Source of the DNA: JBMNCQ01 sp049366715
GTDB taxonomy: Bacteria; Bacillota; Peptococcia; Peptococcales; BICA1-8
Direction of reading: 5' to 3'
Length of the DNA: 64,000 nucleotides
Assembly: GCA_049366715.1 (NCBI GenBank)
Contig: JBMNCQ010000009.1
Coordinates: 62,001-126,000, forward strand
Under the pieces are notes generated by a model. That model did not search any database. It saw only the letters and a program-made list of their open reading frames with translations, and was not told where the DNA came from. Made by a program: the position numbers and the translations under genes. Shown here piece after piece: positions 8,318-17,301 of this stretch. How positions within the stretch are numbered: the stretch's first letter is position 1; each line of letters starts with the position of its first letter.

Positions 8318-9826
8318 GTGGAACTGGTGAACACTTTAGATTTATTGCTGAACGGGATTATATCAATGTTGAGCTTTTCGGATTTATTCTGGGTGGTAAT
8401 CGGTGCGGTATTCGGAACTCTTATCGGTTCTATGCCGGGGTTAGGGCCTAATACAGGTGTTGCAGTGCTGTTGCCTTTAACCTTTGCTATGCCTTCTGAT
8501 TCGGGCATCTTACTTTTAATTAGTATTTATCTGGGTTGTATGTACGGGGGCAGAATTTCCTCTATTCTAATTAATGCCCCCGGTGATGCTGCTGCAATAA
8601 TGACTTGTATGGACGGTTATCCGCTGATGCAAGCGGGCAGAGGCGGAGTAGCAATGGGGATCAGTGCCTTCAGCAGCTTCATAGGCGGTATGATTGGAAT
8701 AATATTCATGACATTTTTTGCGCCCCTCCTGGCTAAAGCTGCTTTAGCTTTTGGCCCGCCGGAGTACTTTGCCGTGATGATATTTTCCTTAATTGCCATT
8801 AGTTCCGTTACGGAAGGCAGTTCCCGGAAGGGATTGATCATGGTAGTATTTGGTCTTTTGCTGGCTATGGTCGGCTCTGATTTTGTTTCAGGCAAGGCAC
8901 GGTTAACATTCGGAATTCCTTATATGCTAGACGGTATAGACTTTGTCCCCGTTGCGATCGGAGTATTTGGCCTGAGTGAGGTTTTAATAGGACTGGAAAA
9001 ATCCCTTAGTGAAAGGGTGTTGAATTTCTCTTTAAAATTAAGTACTTTATTTCCAACCCCGGCGGATATTAGAGAATCTTTAAGGGGGACTCTGACCGGT
9101 TCTGTTGTAGGATTGGTGGTCGGTATTCTGCCCGGTGCGGGGGCTACCTTATCCACATTTGCCGCCTATGGAGCCGCCAAGAAGGTTTCTAAAAAGCCGG
9201 AACTTTTTGGTAAGGGTTCGGTAGAAGGCATTGCTGCACCGGAGGCAGCTAACAATGCCTGTGTGGCGGGGGCTTTAACCCCGATGCTTGCGCTGGGTAT
9301 TCCCGGCTCCAGCGTAGCTGCGCTGATCATGGGCGGTTTTATTATTCATGATCTGCAGCCCGGGCCGCTGATGTTTGTTAAAACTCCTGATGTTGCCTGG
9401 GGGATTATTGGCGGCTTGTATATTGCTAATGTTGTTTTATTACTGGTTAATACTGCGATGATCCCCTTGTTTGTTGCGACAATCCGGGCCGCCCAGCCTA
9501 TTTTGTACCCGCTTGTCGGTTTGCTTTGCGTAATTGGTGTATATAGTGTCCATGGCAGTATGTTCGATGTCTGGGTAATGTTGATCTTCGGCGGCTTAGG
9601 GTTTTTGATGAAAAAAGGCGGCTACCCCCTGGCGGGTTTGTTATTAGCTTTAATTTTGGGACCGTCTATCGAGAACACTTTCCGGCAGTCTCTGATCATG
9701 GCTAACGGCGATTACGGGATATTCTTGACCAGGCCCATAAGTCTCATTTTAGTAATTCTTACGGTATTATTCCTTTCCTATCCGTTGATTAAAGTTCAAT
9801 TTGCGAAGAAGTTTAAGGAGGCATAA
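8318..9826 (+). CDS. tctA: Tripartite tricarboxylate transporter large permease TctA (system 2)
   Basis: About 500 residues and 12 membrane helices, with the TctA repeats GSMPGLGPNTG and GILPGAGATLSTFAA plus PEAANNACVAGAL and SIYLGCMYGGRISSIL. The given start is GTG 8318, immediately after the tctB stop. A second in-frame GTG at 8327 is equally or more likely, because GGAGGG (8309-8314) is only 3 bases from the first. It completes the second TTT transporter. Confidence 0.92.
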   Translation: MELVNTLDLLLNGIISMLSFSDLFWVVIGAVFGTLIGSMPGLGPNTGVAVLLPLTFAMPSDSGILLLISIYLGCMYGGRISSILINAPGDAAAIMTCMDGYPLMQAGRGGVAMGISAFSSFIGGMIGIIFMTFFAPLLAKAALAFGPPEYFAVMIFSLIAISSVTEGSSRKGLIMVVFGLLLAMVGSDFVSGKARLTFGIPYMLDGIDFVPVAIGVFGLSEVLIGLEKSLSERVLNFSLKLSTLFPTPADIRESLRGTLTGSVVGLVVGILPGAGATLSTFAAYGAAKKVSKKPELFGKGSVEGIAAPEAANNACVAGALTPMLALGIPGSSVAALIMGGFIIHDLQPGPLMFVKTPDVAWGIIGGLYIANVVLLLVNTAMIPLFVATIRAAQPILYPLVGLLCVIGVYSVHGSMFDVWVMLIFGGLGFLMKKGGYPLAGLLLALILGPSIENTFRQSLIMANGDYGIFLTRPISLILVILTVLFLSYPLIKVQFAKKFKEA

Positions 9827-9829
9827 GAA

Positions 9830-10558
9830 ATGCACATTGATAAAGAGTTGTGTATAAATTGTAAACGCTGTGTGCCCTATTGTCCGGTAGGCGCCATCAA
9901 GGCGGAAGACAAAGAAGTTAAGATTGATCCTGACGAATGTGTGGAATGCGGTGTTTGTCTGAGATCGGCGGAATGTCAACAAAATGCGTTAATTCGCGAA
10001 GAGCTGGAATATCCGCGGGTTATCCGGTATGTAATGAGTGATCCCAGTTCCATTGCCCCTGATACATCTGTGGGCGGACGGGGGACGGTGGAAATGAAAA
10101 CGAATGATGTTACCGGCAGATTTCGTTATGGAGAAGCAGGAATCGCGGTGGAAGTTGGGCGTCCCGGTGTGGCGACCCGGATGGATCAGGTCGAATCAAT
10201 CGCCCGGGAACTATGCAGGATAGGGGTTAGCTGGGAACCGGAAAACCCGGTTTCAGCCCTGATGGAGGATCCGGCCCAAGGAATTTTCAAACAAGAAGTA
10301 TTAAATGAGAAGGTATTGTCGGCGATTTTGGAGTTTAAAGTAAAAACCGCTCAGATAAAGGATATTCTTGATACCTTAAAAAAGCTGGAGAACACTGTAA
10401 ATACTGTATTTGTCGTATCGGTAATTTCTAAACTCGGTACTAATCTGGAGGACCCCAATTTAGATGAATTAAATAGACTGGGGTATACCATAAGGCCGAA
10501 TCTTAAGGTTAATCTCGGGATGGGCAGACCGGTATTTAATTTTGAGGAGGTTGGCTAG
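9830..10558 (+). CDS. Ferredoxin-like protein with a C-terminal domain I do not recognise
   Basis: 242 residues. The first 50 are a two-cluster ferredoxin: CINCKRC-x3-C (Cys 8, 11, 14, 18), then Cys 37, 40, 43 and 49. The second cluster has five residues before its last Cys instead of the usual three, as in many 2[4Fe-4S] proteins with altered potential. The remaining 190 residues (GVATRMDQVESIARELCRIG, ISKLGTNLEDPN) match no family I can name. It starts 3 bases after tctA and runs into the next gene, so it belongs to the system 2 operon. A role in electron supply or sensing for the imported acid is inference. Cytoplasmic, with no signal or membrane segment. Confidence 0.7.
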   Translation: MHIDKELCINCKRCVPYCPVGAIKAEDKEVKIDPDECVECGVCLRSAECQQNALIREELEYPRVIRYVMSDPSSIAPDTSVGGRGTVEMKTNDVTGRFRYGEAGIAVEVGRPGVATRMDQVESIARELCRIGVSWEPENPVSALMEDPAQGIFKQEVLNEKVLSAILEFKVKTAQIKDILDTLKKLENTVNTVFVVSVISKLGTNLEDPNLDELNRLGYTIRPNLKVNLGMGRPVFNFEEVG

Positions 10559-10559
10559 G

Positions 10560-11192
10560 ATGACACATACACTACACCGCATGGGAACAGGGGAGTCATT
10601 AAAAAATGATATCTGTGTGATGGCCTTCCCTCAGAAGGGCATCAATTATGACGGTTCTAAAGCAGCTTTACAATGGTTTTTTCGCGAGGCAAAAGATGCA
10701 GGCGCGGTAAATTTAGGTATGGTTATCTGTGGCAATATGATTGCCGTTCCCTTTGAAGAAGTTGTCGCCGGGGTAAAAGACGGACGGGGGGCTTTTGTTG
10801 TATTTGATGACCTGGCCAGGGCGATTGATTTCTTAAAAAAAGTTAAAGAAAAAGATACGGGAATTTCTGTTACGGTCTCAGCCTTGTGGGATTTAGTTGA
10901 AAATATTTGTGCGGAAGTAGGAGTAAAGGCGCACTCCGTTAACCGCTCCCTGGGAGTATGGGGTGATTTAACAAAACTGCCCGGGGAGGAAGTTCGCTCC
11001 TTGACTTCCATGTGTGGTCATGCCCAGGTCAGCAGTCTGCTAGTAGAAAAAGTACTGGCAGATATAAAAAAGGGGAGCATCAGTCCCCGGGAAGGTGCCC
11101 TGAAACTAGCCAAACCGTGTATTTGCGGGTTTTTTAATCCGACAAGGGCAGAAAAAATATTAGCAGAACTGACTAAAGAGCCAAAAGAGTAG
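10560..11192 (+). CDS. Uncharacterised protein, partner of the ferredoxin-like protein
   Basis: 210 residues, no signal peptide or membrane helix. I do not recognise the family. Visible features are a conserved-looking N-terminal phrase FPQKGINYDGSKAALQWFF, two Gly/Val-rich strands (GMVICGNMIAVPFEEV, GAFVVFDDLARAIDFL), a mid-protein MCGHAQVSSLL and a C-terminal CICGFFNPTRAEK. These supply four clustered Cys/His that could hold a metal or cluster. ATG 10560 overlaps the preceding stop region (TAGGATGA) and follows GAGGAGG at 10544-10550. The longer TTG start at 10542 would run through that ribosome site. Tight coupling to the ferredoxin-like gene suggests one complex. Confidence 0.6.
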   Translation: MTHTLHRMGTGESLKNDICVMAFPQKGINYDGSKAALQWFFREAKDAGAVNLGMVICGNMIAVPFEEVVAGVKDGRGAFVVFDDLARAIDFLKKVKEKDTGISVTVSALWDLVENICAEVGVKAHSVNRSLGVWGDLTKLPGEEVRSLTSMCGHAQVSSLLVEKVLADIKKGSISPREGALKLAKPCICGFFNPTRAEKILAELTKEPKE

Positions 11193-11445
11193 TTAAGGCC
11201 TAAGCCTGGAAGAAGTATTGATTTCAGCCATATCCCGGACGCGACCGGTAATTATAAGAAGCAGGTGTTTGCTATGCATATATATAGTGGTTCTTGCGCG
11301 GAGAATGCGGTGGGATGAGAAAAATTTGGTGATCAAGGCAAAGTTTTAAGACAATTCCCGGACTAGCACAGACTAAAAGAAAAATCCAACAAGACAAGGT
11401 AGGCTTATAAAAAGCCTGATTCCGAACTTAATAAGTTTAATAATT

Positions 11446-11473
11446 ACCCGGGGAAACCCGGGTATGTCTTTTT
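11446..11473 (+). terminator. Terminator after the system 2 operon
   Basis: ACCCGGG (11446-11452), GAAA tetraloop, CCCGGGT (11457-11463), then ATGTCTTTTTA. A 7-bp GC stem with a GNRA loop and a short T-run; 250 bases after the last stop codon. Confidence 0.75.
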
Positions 11474-11621
11474 AGATAAGAATTTCTGGAACCGGATGAT
11501 ATCAGGTGCGATTTTTCAATAAAGCCAAGTTGTTATAATGGTTTGACTTTATATTTAGCAGACAATTTTTTATTAACAGGGTATGTCTATCAATTATTTC
11601 TAATTATTCTTAAAATTCTGC

Positions 11622-11650
11622 TTGAATACATGCGGGGGAAATGGTATATT
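11622..11650 (+). promoter_or_regulatory. Sigma-A-type promoter of the 11.8-kb operon
   Basis: -35 TTGAAT (11622-11627), exactly 17 bases, -10 TATATT (11645-11650). Its operator-like palindrome begins 19 bases after the -10 box, the same geometry as at 27.8 kb. Confidence 0.7.
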
Positions 11651-11669
11651 AAATATAAATGGAACTTGA

Positions 11670-11684
11670 TTCCACTAGATGGAA
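11670..11684 (+). promoter_or_regulatory. Operator-like palindrome TTCCACTAGATGGAA
   Basis: TTCCA-N5-TGGAA, a 15-bp inverted repeat lying at about +13 to +27 of the predicted transcript, followed by ACGAAT. On the other strand its core reads CCATCTAGTGG, identical over 11 bases to the palindrome at 27889-27905. The position fits a repressor roadblock. The IclR protein at 31.3 kb is the obvious candidate, but this is inference. Confidence 0.6.
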
Positions 11685-11854
11685 ACGAATAGAATGGATG
11701 CAGTTGTCAAGTGATTTTAAAGCCAATATATTGAGTGGGTAACGCTTGTCAAGAGAAAAAAGTCTTAAGGCGAGGGTTTGGGACACATACAAAAAGGAGG
11801 TAATCAAACAATGAGGTAGAGCTTGAAAGAAATTTTTAGAAAAGGAGTGTCTTA

Positions 11855-12793
11855 ATGAAAAAGACAACACGATTGAAAGAGCTCTTAAATGCTAAGGAAA
11901 TTTTAGTAATGCCGGGAGCATATGATTGTCTTTCGGCTAAAATTATTGAAAATTCTGGTTTTGAAGCAATACAATGTTCAGGATACGGATTTGCTGCTTC
12001 TCTTCTAGGGATGCCTGATGTAGGATTAATGACCTTTACTGAAGTACTGGAACATACCAAGAATATTGTTTGTAGTGTTAATATCCCTGTCATGGCTGAT
12101 GGTGATACAGGGTATGGCAACGTTGTCAATGTAGTCAGGACAGTTAAGGAGTTGGAGATGATTGGTGCAGCAGGCGTCAATCTGGAGGATCAAGTTTGGC
12201 CCAAACGCTGTGGACATATGTCCGGTAAAGAAGTTATTTCTCTTGAGGAGATGGTCAATAAAATTAAAGCAGCGGCCTGGGCACGGAAAGACAAGGATTT
12301 TGTGATTAATGCCCGCACCGACGCCCGGGCCATGTATGGTCCGGAGGAAGTAGTACGGCGGGCGGAGGCTTATTGGGAGGCAGGGGCTGATTTAATATTT
12401 TTGGAGGCTCCCCAATCCCTTGATGAACTTAATTATTATGCGGAGAAGCTTGTTCCCCAGGGTATTTTGCTAAGTGCAAATATGTTGGATGGAGGCAGAA
12501 CACCTTTGGTGACATTTAAGGAATTGGAAAAGCTGGGTTATGCCAGGTGCAGTATCCCCGTGATGACTATTTATGCTGCGGCAAAAGGGATCACGGAGGC
12601 AGTAAATCAATTGATGAATGATGGTACCAATAAAAATTGCAATGATAAAATTATACCTTTTAGTGACTTCAATAAATTAATTGGTTTACAGCAAATACGG
12701 GGTATAGAGGAGAAATTCCTGCCGGATACGGTTATCAAGAATAAATACGGTTCCGTGGATAAGCTGCGGGAGGAAAAGGCCTTGGGTCGATAG
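11855..12793 (+). CDS. Isocitrate lyase/PEP mutase superfamily enzyme, methylisocitrate- or dimethylmalate-lyase-like
   Basis: 312-residue TIM-barrel C-C lyase. The signature loop KRCGHM is at residues 117-122 (catalytic Cys119), with the metal-binding DGDTGYGN upstream and VNLEDQ before the loop. The KRCGH form is shared by 2-methylisocitrate lyase (gives pyruvate and succinate) and 2,3-dimethylmalate lyase (gives pyruvate and propionate). The sequence does not decide between them for me. PrpF-, PrpD- and aconitase-like genes elsewhere in the window would suit either. ATG 11855 follows AAAAGGAGTG (11840-11849). First gene of the operon with the TAXI transporter. Confidence 0.82.
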   Translation: MKKTTRLKELLNAKEILVMPGAYDCLSAKIIENSGFEAIQCSGYGFAASLLGMPDVGLMTFTEVLEHTKNIVCSVNIPVMADGDTGYGNVVNVVRTVKELEMIGAAGVNLEDQVWPKRCGHMSGKEVISLEEMVNKIKAAAWARKDKDFVINARTDARAMYGPEEVVRRAEAYWEAGADLIFLEAPQSLDELNYYAEKLVPQGILLSANMLDGGRTPLVTFKELEKLGYARCSIPVMTIYAAAKGITEAVNQLMNDGTNKNCNDKIIPFSDFNKLIGLQQIRGIEEKFLPDTVIKNKYGSVDKLREEKALGR

Positions 12794-12890
12794 ATATGCT
12801 GGTAGAGTTTAGTATGCTAAAAAGAAATTTTTGTGTTCAGAAACGTAACTTTTAGGTGTGGTCGGCACCAAAAATAAGGAGGAGATTGCT

Positions 12891-13895
12891 ATGAGAAATA
12901 AGAAAAGGCAAAGAGAGCTTGCACTAGTATTGATGATTGCCGTGCTGGTTATGGTGGCTTTAACAGGCTGTACAAATCAAAGTGCAGAGAAAAACTCTGA
13001 ATCTACGGAAAGTCCTGAAAAAGCAACCGTATCAATTGGCTCCGGTGCTTCGGGAGGCGCATTTTACATGGTTGGTGCGGCATTAGCTCAAGTTATTCCC
13101 AAATATGAGCCAAGCCTTTTGGTAAATAGCGAGGCTACCGGAGGCACTAGTGAAAATATCCGATTGGTAGCTAACAAAGAGACTACTATCGGGATGGGAA
13201 TGGCCGACGACATTGTGACGGCGTATAAAGGAGAGCGGGCTTATGAAGGCAAGGCGGCCGACAATCTCAGAATTCTAATGGCCGGTCAGTCTAATACTTT
13301 TCATGTGATTGTACTTGATAAATCTCCAATTCAAAAAGTGAGTGACTTGCGTGGCAAAAATATAAGTCTTGGACCGGCAGGAGCTCCATATTTCGGACCA
13401 AACATGCTGAAAGCTGTAGCAGGATTGGAAAAGGATGTTGATTATAAAGGACAATACCTTGGTCATGATCAGGCTGCTGATGCTTTAGCTAATAGAGATA
13501 TCGATGCTCTGATAGCTACGGTGGCCTTTCCTTCAGCGGCCTATTCAAATCTGGCTATGACAAATAAAGTTCGTTTCATTGAGTTTTCGGAAGAAGAAGT
13601 AAAAAATGCAATAGAGATGTTTCCTTTCTGGCGGTCCAGCAAAATCCCGCAAGGCACCTATGGTTTAACCAAGGATGTTAACACTATGTCCATCCCTGTC
13701 TGGCTGTTTACTGACAAAGATGTAAGCGAAGACACAATTTATCGCGTAGTTAAGGCTATCTTAGAACATTCCGAAGAATTAGGAAAAATTCACCCTGATG
13801 CCGGAAAGTATCAACTCGATACGGCAATTCAGGGCATAAACCTGTCTTTCCATCCTGGTGCCGAAAAGTATTATAAGGAAAAAGGAATACAATAA
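12891..13895 (+). CDS. TAXI-family TRAP transporter solute-binding lipoprotein (system A)
   Basis: 334-residue extracytoplasmic receptor of the TAXI subfamily of TRAP transporters. Signal peptide with lipobox MVALTGC, then the family phrases VSIGSGASGGAFYMVGAALA, NSEATGGTSENIRLV and the C-terminal HPGAEKYYKEKGIQ. I chose ATG 12891, with AAGGAGGAG at 12876-12884, over the in-frame GTG 12858. TAXI receptors of known ligand bind glutamate or dicarboxylates, but the ligand here is unknown. It is followed by a hairpin terminator and then its permease. Confidence 0.9.
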   Translation: MRNKKRQRELALVLMIAVLVMVALTGCTNQSAEKNSESTESPEKATVSIGSGASGGAFYMVGAALAQVIPKYEPSLLVNSEATGGTSENIRLVANKETTIGMGMADDIVTAYKGERAYEGKAADNLRILMAGQSNTFHVIVLDKSPIQKVSDLRGKNISLGPAGAPYFGPNMLKAVAGLEKDVDYKGQYLGHDQAADALANRDIDALIATVAFPSAAYSNLAMTNKVRFIEFSEEEVKNAIEMFPFWRSSKIPQGTYGLTKDVNTMSIPVWLFTDKDVSEDTIYRVVKAILEHSEELGKIHPDAGKYQLDTAIQGINLSFHPGAEKYYKEKGIQ

Positions 13896-13924
13896 CAATA
13901 AAATAAAAAGTTTCTTAACAACAG

Positions 13925-13954
13925 AGGGCTGGTGTTGCCGTCAGCCCTTTTTTC
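13925..13954 (+). terminator. Intra-operon terminator/attenuator after the TAXI receptor gene
   Basis: AGGGCTG (13925-13931) and CAGCCCT (13942-13948) with a 10-base loop, then TTTTTTCT. It lies between the receptor and permease genes, so it would set a high receptor-to-permease ratio. Confidence 0.75.
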
Positions 13955-13994
13955 TACCTTATAGCATAAAAAAATGTGCAGAGGAGTTGGGTCT

Positions 13995-15896
13995 ATGAAT
14001 GAGCCCCCAAAAAATGATTGGGGATATAACCTGGTCAGGAAATTGATAATTATTGTAGGTATTATGCTGGCGGGTGTTGCTCTCTACGCCACTTTTACCG
14101 GTGTGCTGAGTATTATGCGGCAAAGAGTTCTGCATATTGGCCTGGCAGTAGTTCTTGCTATTTTAGTACTTTATGAAAAATCTTATCAAGGCGGAAAAAA
14201 AATCAACTGGCTTAATAATATTTTATTATTAGCAATGATAGGCGCCAGTGCGGTAGCATCAGTATATTTAACAATCCTGGATACTGAAATTGTTTTCCAT
14301 CTGGGAGCACCCAACAGTTTGGAGATAATTCTAGGTGTTTTAATGATTTTTTCTTTGCTGGAGATTACCAGAAGGACTATGGGTCCTATTCTGCCGACAA
14401 TAGCTTTAATTGCTATTTTATATGCTGTTTTGGGACCATATATGCCTGCCGGTTTAGGACATAGAGGCTATAACATCGAACGTCTGGTCAGCTATCTTTT
14501 CCTTTCCGATGACGGCGTTTATGGAGTGCCGACAGGTGTATCTGCTACTGTTGTAGTAATGTTCATTATTTTTGGATCCTTTTTGCAAAAGTCAGGAGCC
14601 GGAACAGTTTTTAAGGATGGCTCATTTGCCATATTTGGACGGGTGAGAGGGGGGCCGGCCAAAGTTGCCGTGGTTACAAGCGCCCTTTTCGGCACGATTA
14701 ACGGCAGTGCGATAGCTAATGTTGCTACTACAGGGACTTTTACCATTCCCCTGATGAAAAATATTGGTTATAAGCCTGCTTTTGCGGGAGCAGTGGAAGC
14801 TGTAGCTTCTACAGGCGGGCAAATTATGCCGCCGATTATGGGTGCGGCCGCATTTATCATGGCTCAGGTATTAGGGGTTTCTTATCCAAGTATAGCCCTG
14901 GCCGCTATTATTCCATCGTTGCTATTTTTCTATATGGTTTTTCTTGTTGTTGATTTGCAAGCATTAAAACGGGGAATGAAAGGACTTCCGTCTTCTGAAC
15001 TGCCCCGGTTAAAGGTGGTAGCTGCCAACGGTTGGCATGTAATTGTAACAATGTCATTGTTATTATATTTTCTTTTAGGACTGCGTTTGTCCCCCAATAA
15101 ATCGGCTTTGTATAGTTGTGCGCTGTGTATATTTTTCAGTTGGTTTTCTAAAAATGACAAGATGAAGGTAAAAGAAATACTAGATGCTTTAGTAGATGCA
15201 GGGCGGGGAGTAATTAGTGTGGCCCTTGCGTGCAGTACTGCCGGGATTGTGATTGGGGTTCTAGGTTTAACAGGGCTTGGCTTAAAGCTGTCTTCTTTGC
15301 TGGTTACCTGGTCAGGCGGCAGCTTAATTGTTCTTATGATTTTGACAATGATAACCGGAATAATTTTGGGGATGGGTTTGCCAACAACAGGAGTATATAT
15401 TATTTTAAGCGTTTTAGCTGCGCCGGCATTGGTTGAGATGGGAGTTACCCCCCTTGCTGCTCATTTCTTTGTTTTTTATTACGGAGTGCTTGCTGCGATT
15501 ACGCCTCCTGTTGCTCTGGCTGCATACGCAGGGGCAGGCATTGCCGGAGCGGACTATATGGAAACAGGCTGGCATGCGGTTAAACTAGGTCTGGCCGGAT
15601 TTATTGTTCCCTTTATCTTCATTTTTGCCCCGGCGATTCTGGGTCAAGGTACCATAATGGAAATAGTACATGTCACGGCAACTGCTTTTCTGGGTATAAC
15701 AGCGCTGTCCGTAGGCATTCAGGGTGCCCCTGTTTCGCAGAAAATCAGTAGATTTTTACTGGTTATAAGCAGTTTGTTTCTGCTTAAACCGGGAATTACT
15801 ACGGATTTAATAGGTGTGCTGCTAATCATTACGGCCTATATATCTGATCGAATCATGAAAAAAGGCGTGATGGTAATATCCGGTGAAAATAAATAA
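13995..15896 (+). CDS. TAXI-type TRAP transporter fused permease (4TM + 12TM, DctQM-like; system A)
   Basis: About 633-residue membrane protein combining the small (DctQ-like) and large (DctM-like) TRAP permease parts, as is usual for TAXI systems. The large part shows GRVRGGPAKVAVVTSALFGTINGSAIANV, EAVASTGGQIMPPIMGAAAF and GMGLPTTGVYII, the conserved core of the DctM superfamily. ATG 13995 is preferred over ATG 13974 because GAGGAG (13981-13986) is 8 bases ahead of it. Its end overlaps or abuts the following MmgE/PrpD gene. Confidence 0.92.
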   Translation: MNEPPKNDWGYNLVRKLIIIVGIMLAGVALYATFTGVLSIMRQRVLHIGLAVVLAILVLYEKSYQGGKKINWLNNILLLAMIGASAVASVYLTILDTEIVFHLGAPNSLEIILGVLMIFSLLEITRRTMGPILPTIALIAILYAVLGPYMPAGLGHRGYNIERLVSYLFLSDDGVYGVPTGVSATVVVMFIIFGSFLQKSGAGTVFKDGSFAIFGRVRGGPAKVAVVTSALFGTINGSAIANVATTGTFTIPLMKNIGYKPAFAGAVEAVASTGGQIMPPIMGAAAFIMAQVLGVSYPSIALAAIIPSLLFFYMVFLVVDLQALKRGMKGLPSSELPRLKVVAANGWHVIVTMSLLLYFLLGLRLSPNKSALYSCALCIFFSWFSKNDKMKVKEILDALVDAGRGVISVALACSTAGIVIGVLGLTGLGLKLSSLLVTWSGGSLIVLMILTMITGIILGMGLPTTGVYIILSVLAAPALVEMGVTPLAAHFFVFYYGVLAAITPPVALAAYAGAGIAGADYMETGWHAVKLGLAGFIVPFIFIFAPAILGQGTIMEIVHVTATAFLGITALSVGIQGAPVSQKISRFLLVISSLFLLKPGITTDLIGVLLIITAYISDRIMKKGVMVISGENK

Positions 15897-15912
15897 TAGG
15901 CAGGTGAATTTT

Positions 15913-17301
15913 TTGGGTCTTGTAAGAGTACTGGCAAATTATGTTGTAGAAACGGATTTTGCTCATTTACCGTCTGAGGTTGTAGAACAAGCTAAGAAAG
16001 CTTTGCTTGATTGTACCGGAAATATGATAGGTGGGCGTTATACAAATAAGGGTGAGGCAATTATTAAGTATATTTTAGAAAAAAATAACCTTGCCGAGGC
16101 CACTGTAATTGGCTCCGGTAAAACGTCGCGGGAAATGGCGGCTTTTGCTAACGGGGTGATGTCCCGGGTTCTTGATTTGGATGATGGCCATCGCTTCGCT
16201 TTTGGGCATCCCGGCGGAGTTATTATTCCTACCGGATTAGCAATTGGGGAGTTTACCGGAGCAAGCGGCTCAGATGTAATAGCTGCCTTTGTGATAGGAT
16301 ATGATGTTTATGCCCGGCTGGGGTCAGTTATCAATCCGTCTTCTTACCATGAACGGGGATTTGATGCCACCGGCGTTTGTGGAGCTGTAGCAGCGGCGGC
16401 TGTTGCTGCCAAACTTTATAAGTTAGATGTAGAAAAAACAAAAGACGCTCTGGGTATTGCTGCTCTGCAGGCGGGAGGGATTATTGAATACCAAACTGAT
16501 GGAACTATGGGCAAAGTGCTTTGTCCCGCGTGGTCTGCGTCAACCGGTATTAGAGCGGCAGAACTGGCAAAGCTCGGTTTTACCGGTCCGGAAACCGTTT
16601 TAGAAGGAAGTAAGGGGTTTTTTCAGGCCTTCGCGAAAAAATACGATCCGAGCCGCCTAACCGCAGAGTTAGGAAGTAAGTACGGAATATTGCAAAACTA
16701 TTTTAAAATACACGCCTGTATGAGGGGCTTGCATTGCGCCATTGACGCCTTACTTTCAATATGTGCAGAACATGCTTTGTCTGTACATGAAGTAAAGGAA
16801 ATCACTATTAAAACTTCCACTTTTGTTAACCGGTTAAATAGGCCTCATCCCCAAACACTGGTAGGGGCTCAATGCAGTCTTCCTTTTACCATTGCGGCTG
16901 CCCTTAAGTATGGTTGTGTCAGTGAAGCTGTTCTAACAAAAAGTATAAATGACCAGGAAATCTCTGAAATTGAAGAAAAAATTAATGTTGTTGTAGATCA
17001 GAAAATTCAAGATTATGCGGTAACTAATCCTGATAATTGGACTGCTGTTGAATTAGAAGTGATAACAACAGATGGGAAAAAATTGAGTCAGTGGTCACCG
17101 ATAGCTTTAGGCGAGCCGGAAAGGCCTCTTGCCTGGGAAGCCTTGCAAGAAAAATTCTGTCATTTGGTCACCGCAACAGAATTTGAACCGTTAATAGAAG
17201 TCATTACTACCTCTATTAAACAGTTTGATGGCTATCAAACAATTGGTGATTTTAATGCTTCTTTAAATCCATTGGATAAACAACGAGGTGAACTATGTTA
17301 A
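15913..17301 (+). CDS. MmgE/PrpD family protein (paralogue 1)
   Basis: 462-residue protein of the family that includes 2-methylcitrate dehydratase, cis-aconitate decarboxylase and iminodisuccinate epimerase. The hallmark LDLDDGHRFAFGHPGG is near residue 90, with HPQTLVGAQCSLPF near 310. The long frame begins at GTG 15883 inside the permease gene. TTG 15913 is the better start: it has AGGTGA five bases upstream and makes the N-terminus (MGLVRVLANYVVETDF) match the paralogue at 26.4 kb. It shares most of its sequence with that paralogue. The reaction is not determined, but dehydration or decarboxylation of the imported acid is likely. Confidence 0.85.
   Translation: MGLVRVLANYVVETDFAHLPSEVVEQAKKALLDCTGNMIGGRYTNKGEAIIKYILEKNNLAEATVIGSGKTSREMAAFANGVMSRVLDLDDGHRFAFGHPGGVIIPTGLAIGEFTGASGSDVIAAFVIGYDVYARLGSVINPSSYHERGFDATGVCGAVAAAAVAAKLYKLDVEKTKDALGIAALQAGGIIEYQTDGTMGKVLCPAWSASTGIRAAELAKLGFTGPETVLEGSKGFFQAFAKKYDPSRLTAELGSKYGILQNYFKIHACMRGLHCAIDALLSICAEHALSVHEVKEITIKTSTFVNRLNRPHPQTLVGAQCSLPFTIAAALKYGCVSEAVLTKSINDQEISEIEEKINVVVDQKIQDYAVTNPDNWTAVELEVITTDGKKLSQWSPIALGEPERPLAWEALQEKFCHLVTATEFEPLIEVITTSIKQFDGYQTIGDFNASLNPLDKQRGELC

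Larger units (their letters stand above)
11193..11854. other. Long intergenic region with terminator, promoter and shared palindrome
   Basis: 662 bases between two operons with no supported gene. It contains a small AGGCTT/AAGCCT hairpin (11401-11417), a terminator (11446-11473), a good promoter (11622-11650) and an operator-like palindrome (11670-11684). After the promoter there is a 200-base leader before the next gene with an AAAAGGAGG at 11790-11798, but no plausible reading frame behind it. Confidence 0.6.

Noticed and set aside
11275..11319. 14-codon frame (MHIYSGSCAENAVG) in the 11.2-kb spacer
   Set aside because: Lies between an operon end and its terminator with only a weak ribosome site; likely chance.
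11855..12793. Nicotinate-fermentation pathway (dimethylmalate lyase plus methylitaconate isomerase)
   Set aside because: Lyase-like and PrpF-like genes would fit, but 6-hydroxynicotinate reductase, enamidase, 2-methyleneglutarate mutase and the two-subunit dehydratase are not in the window, so I do not claim it.
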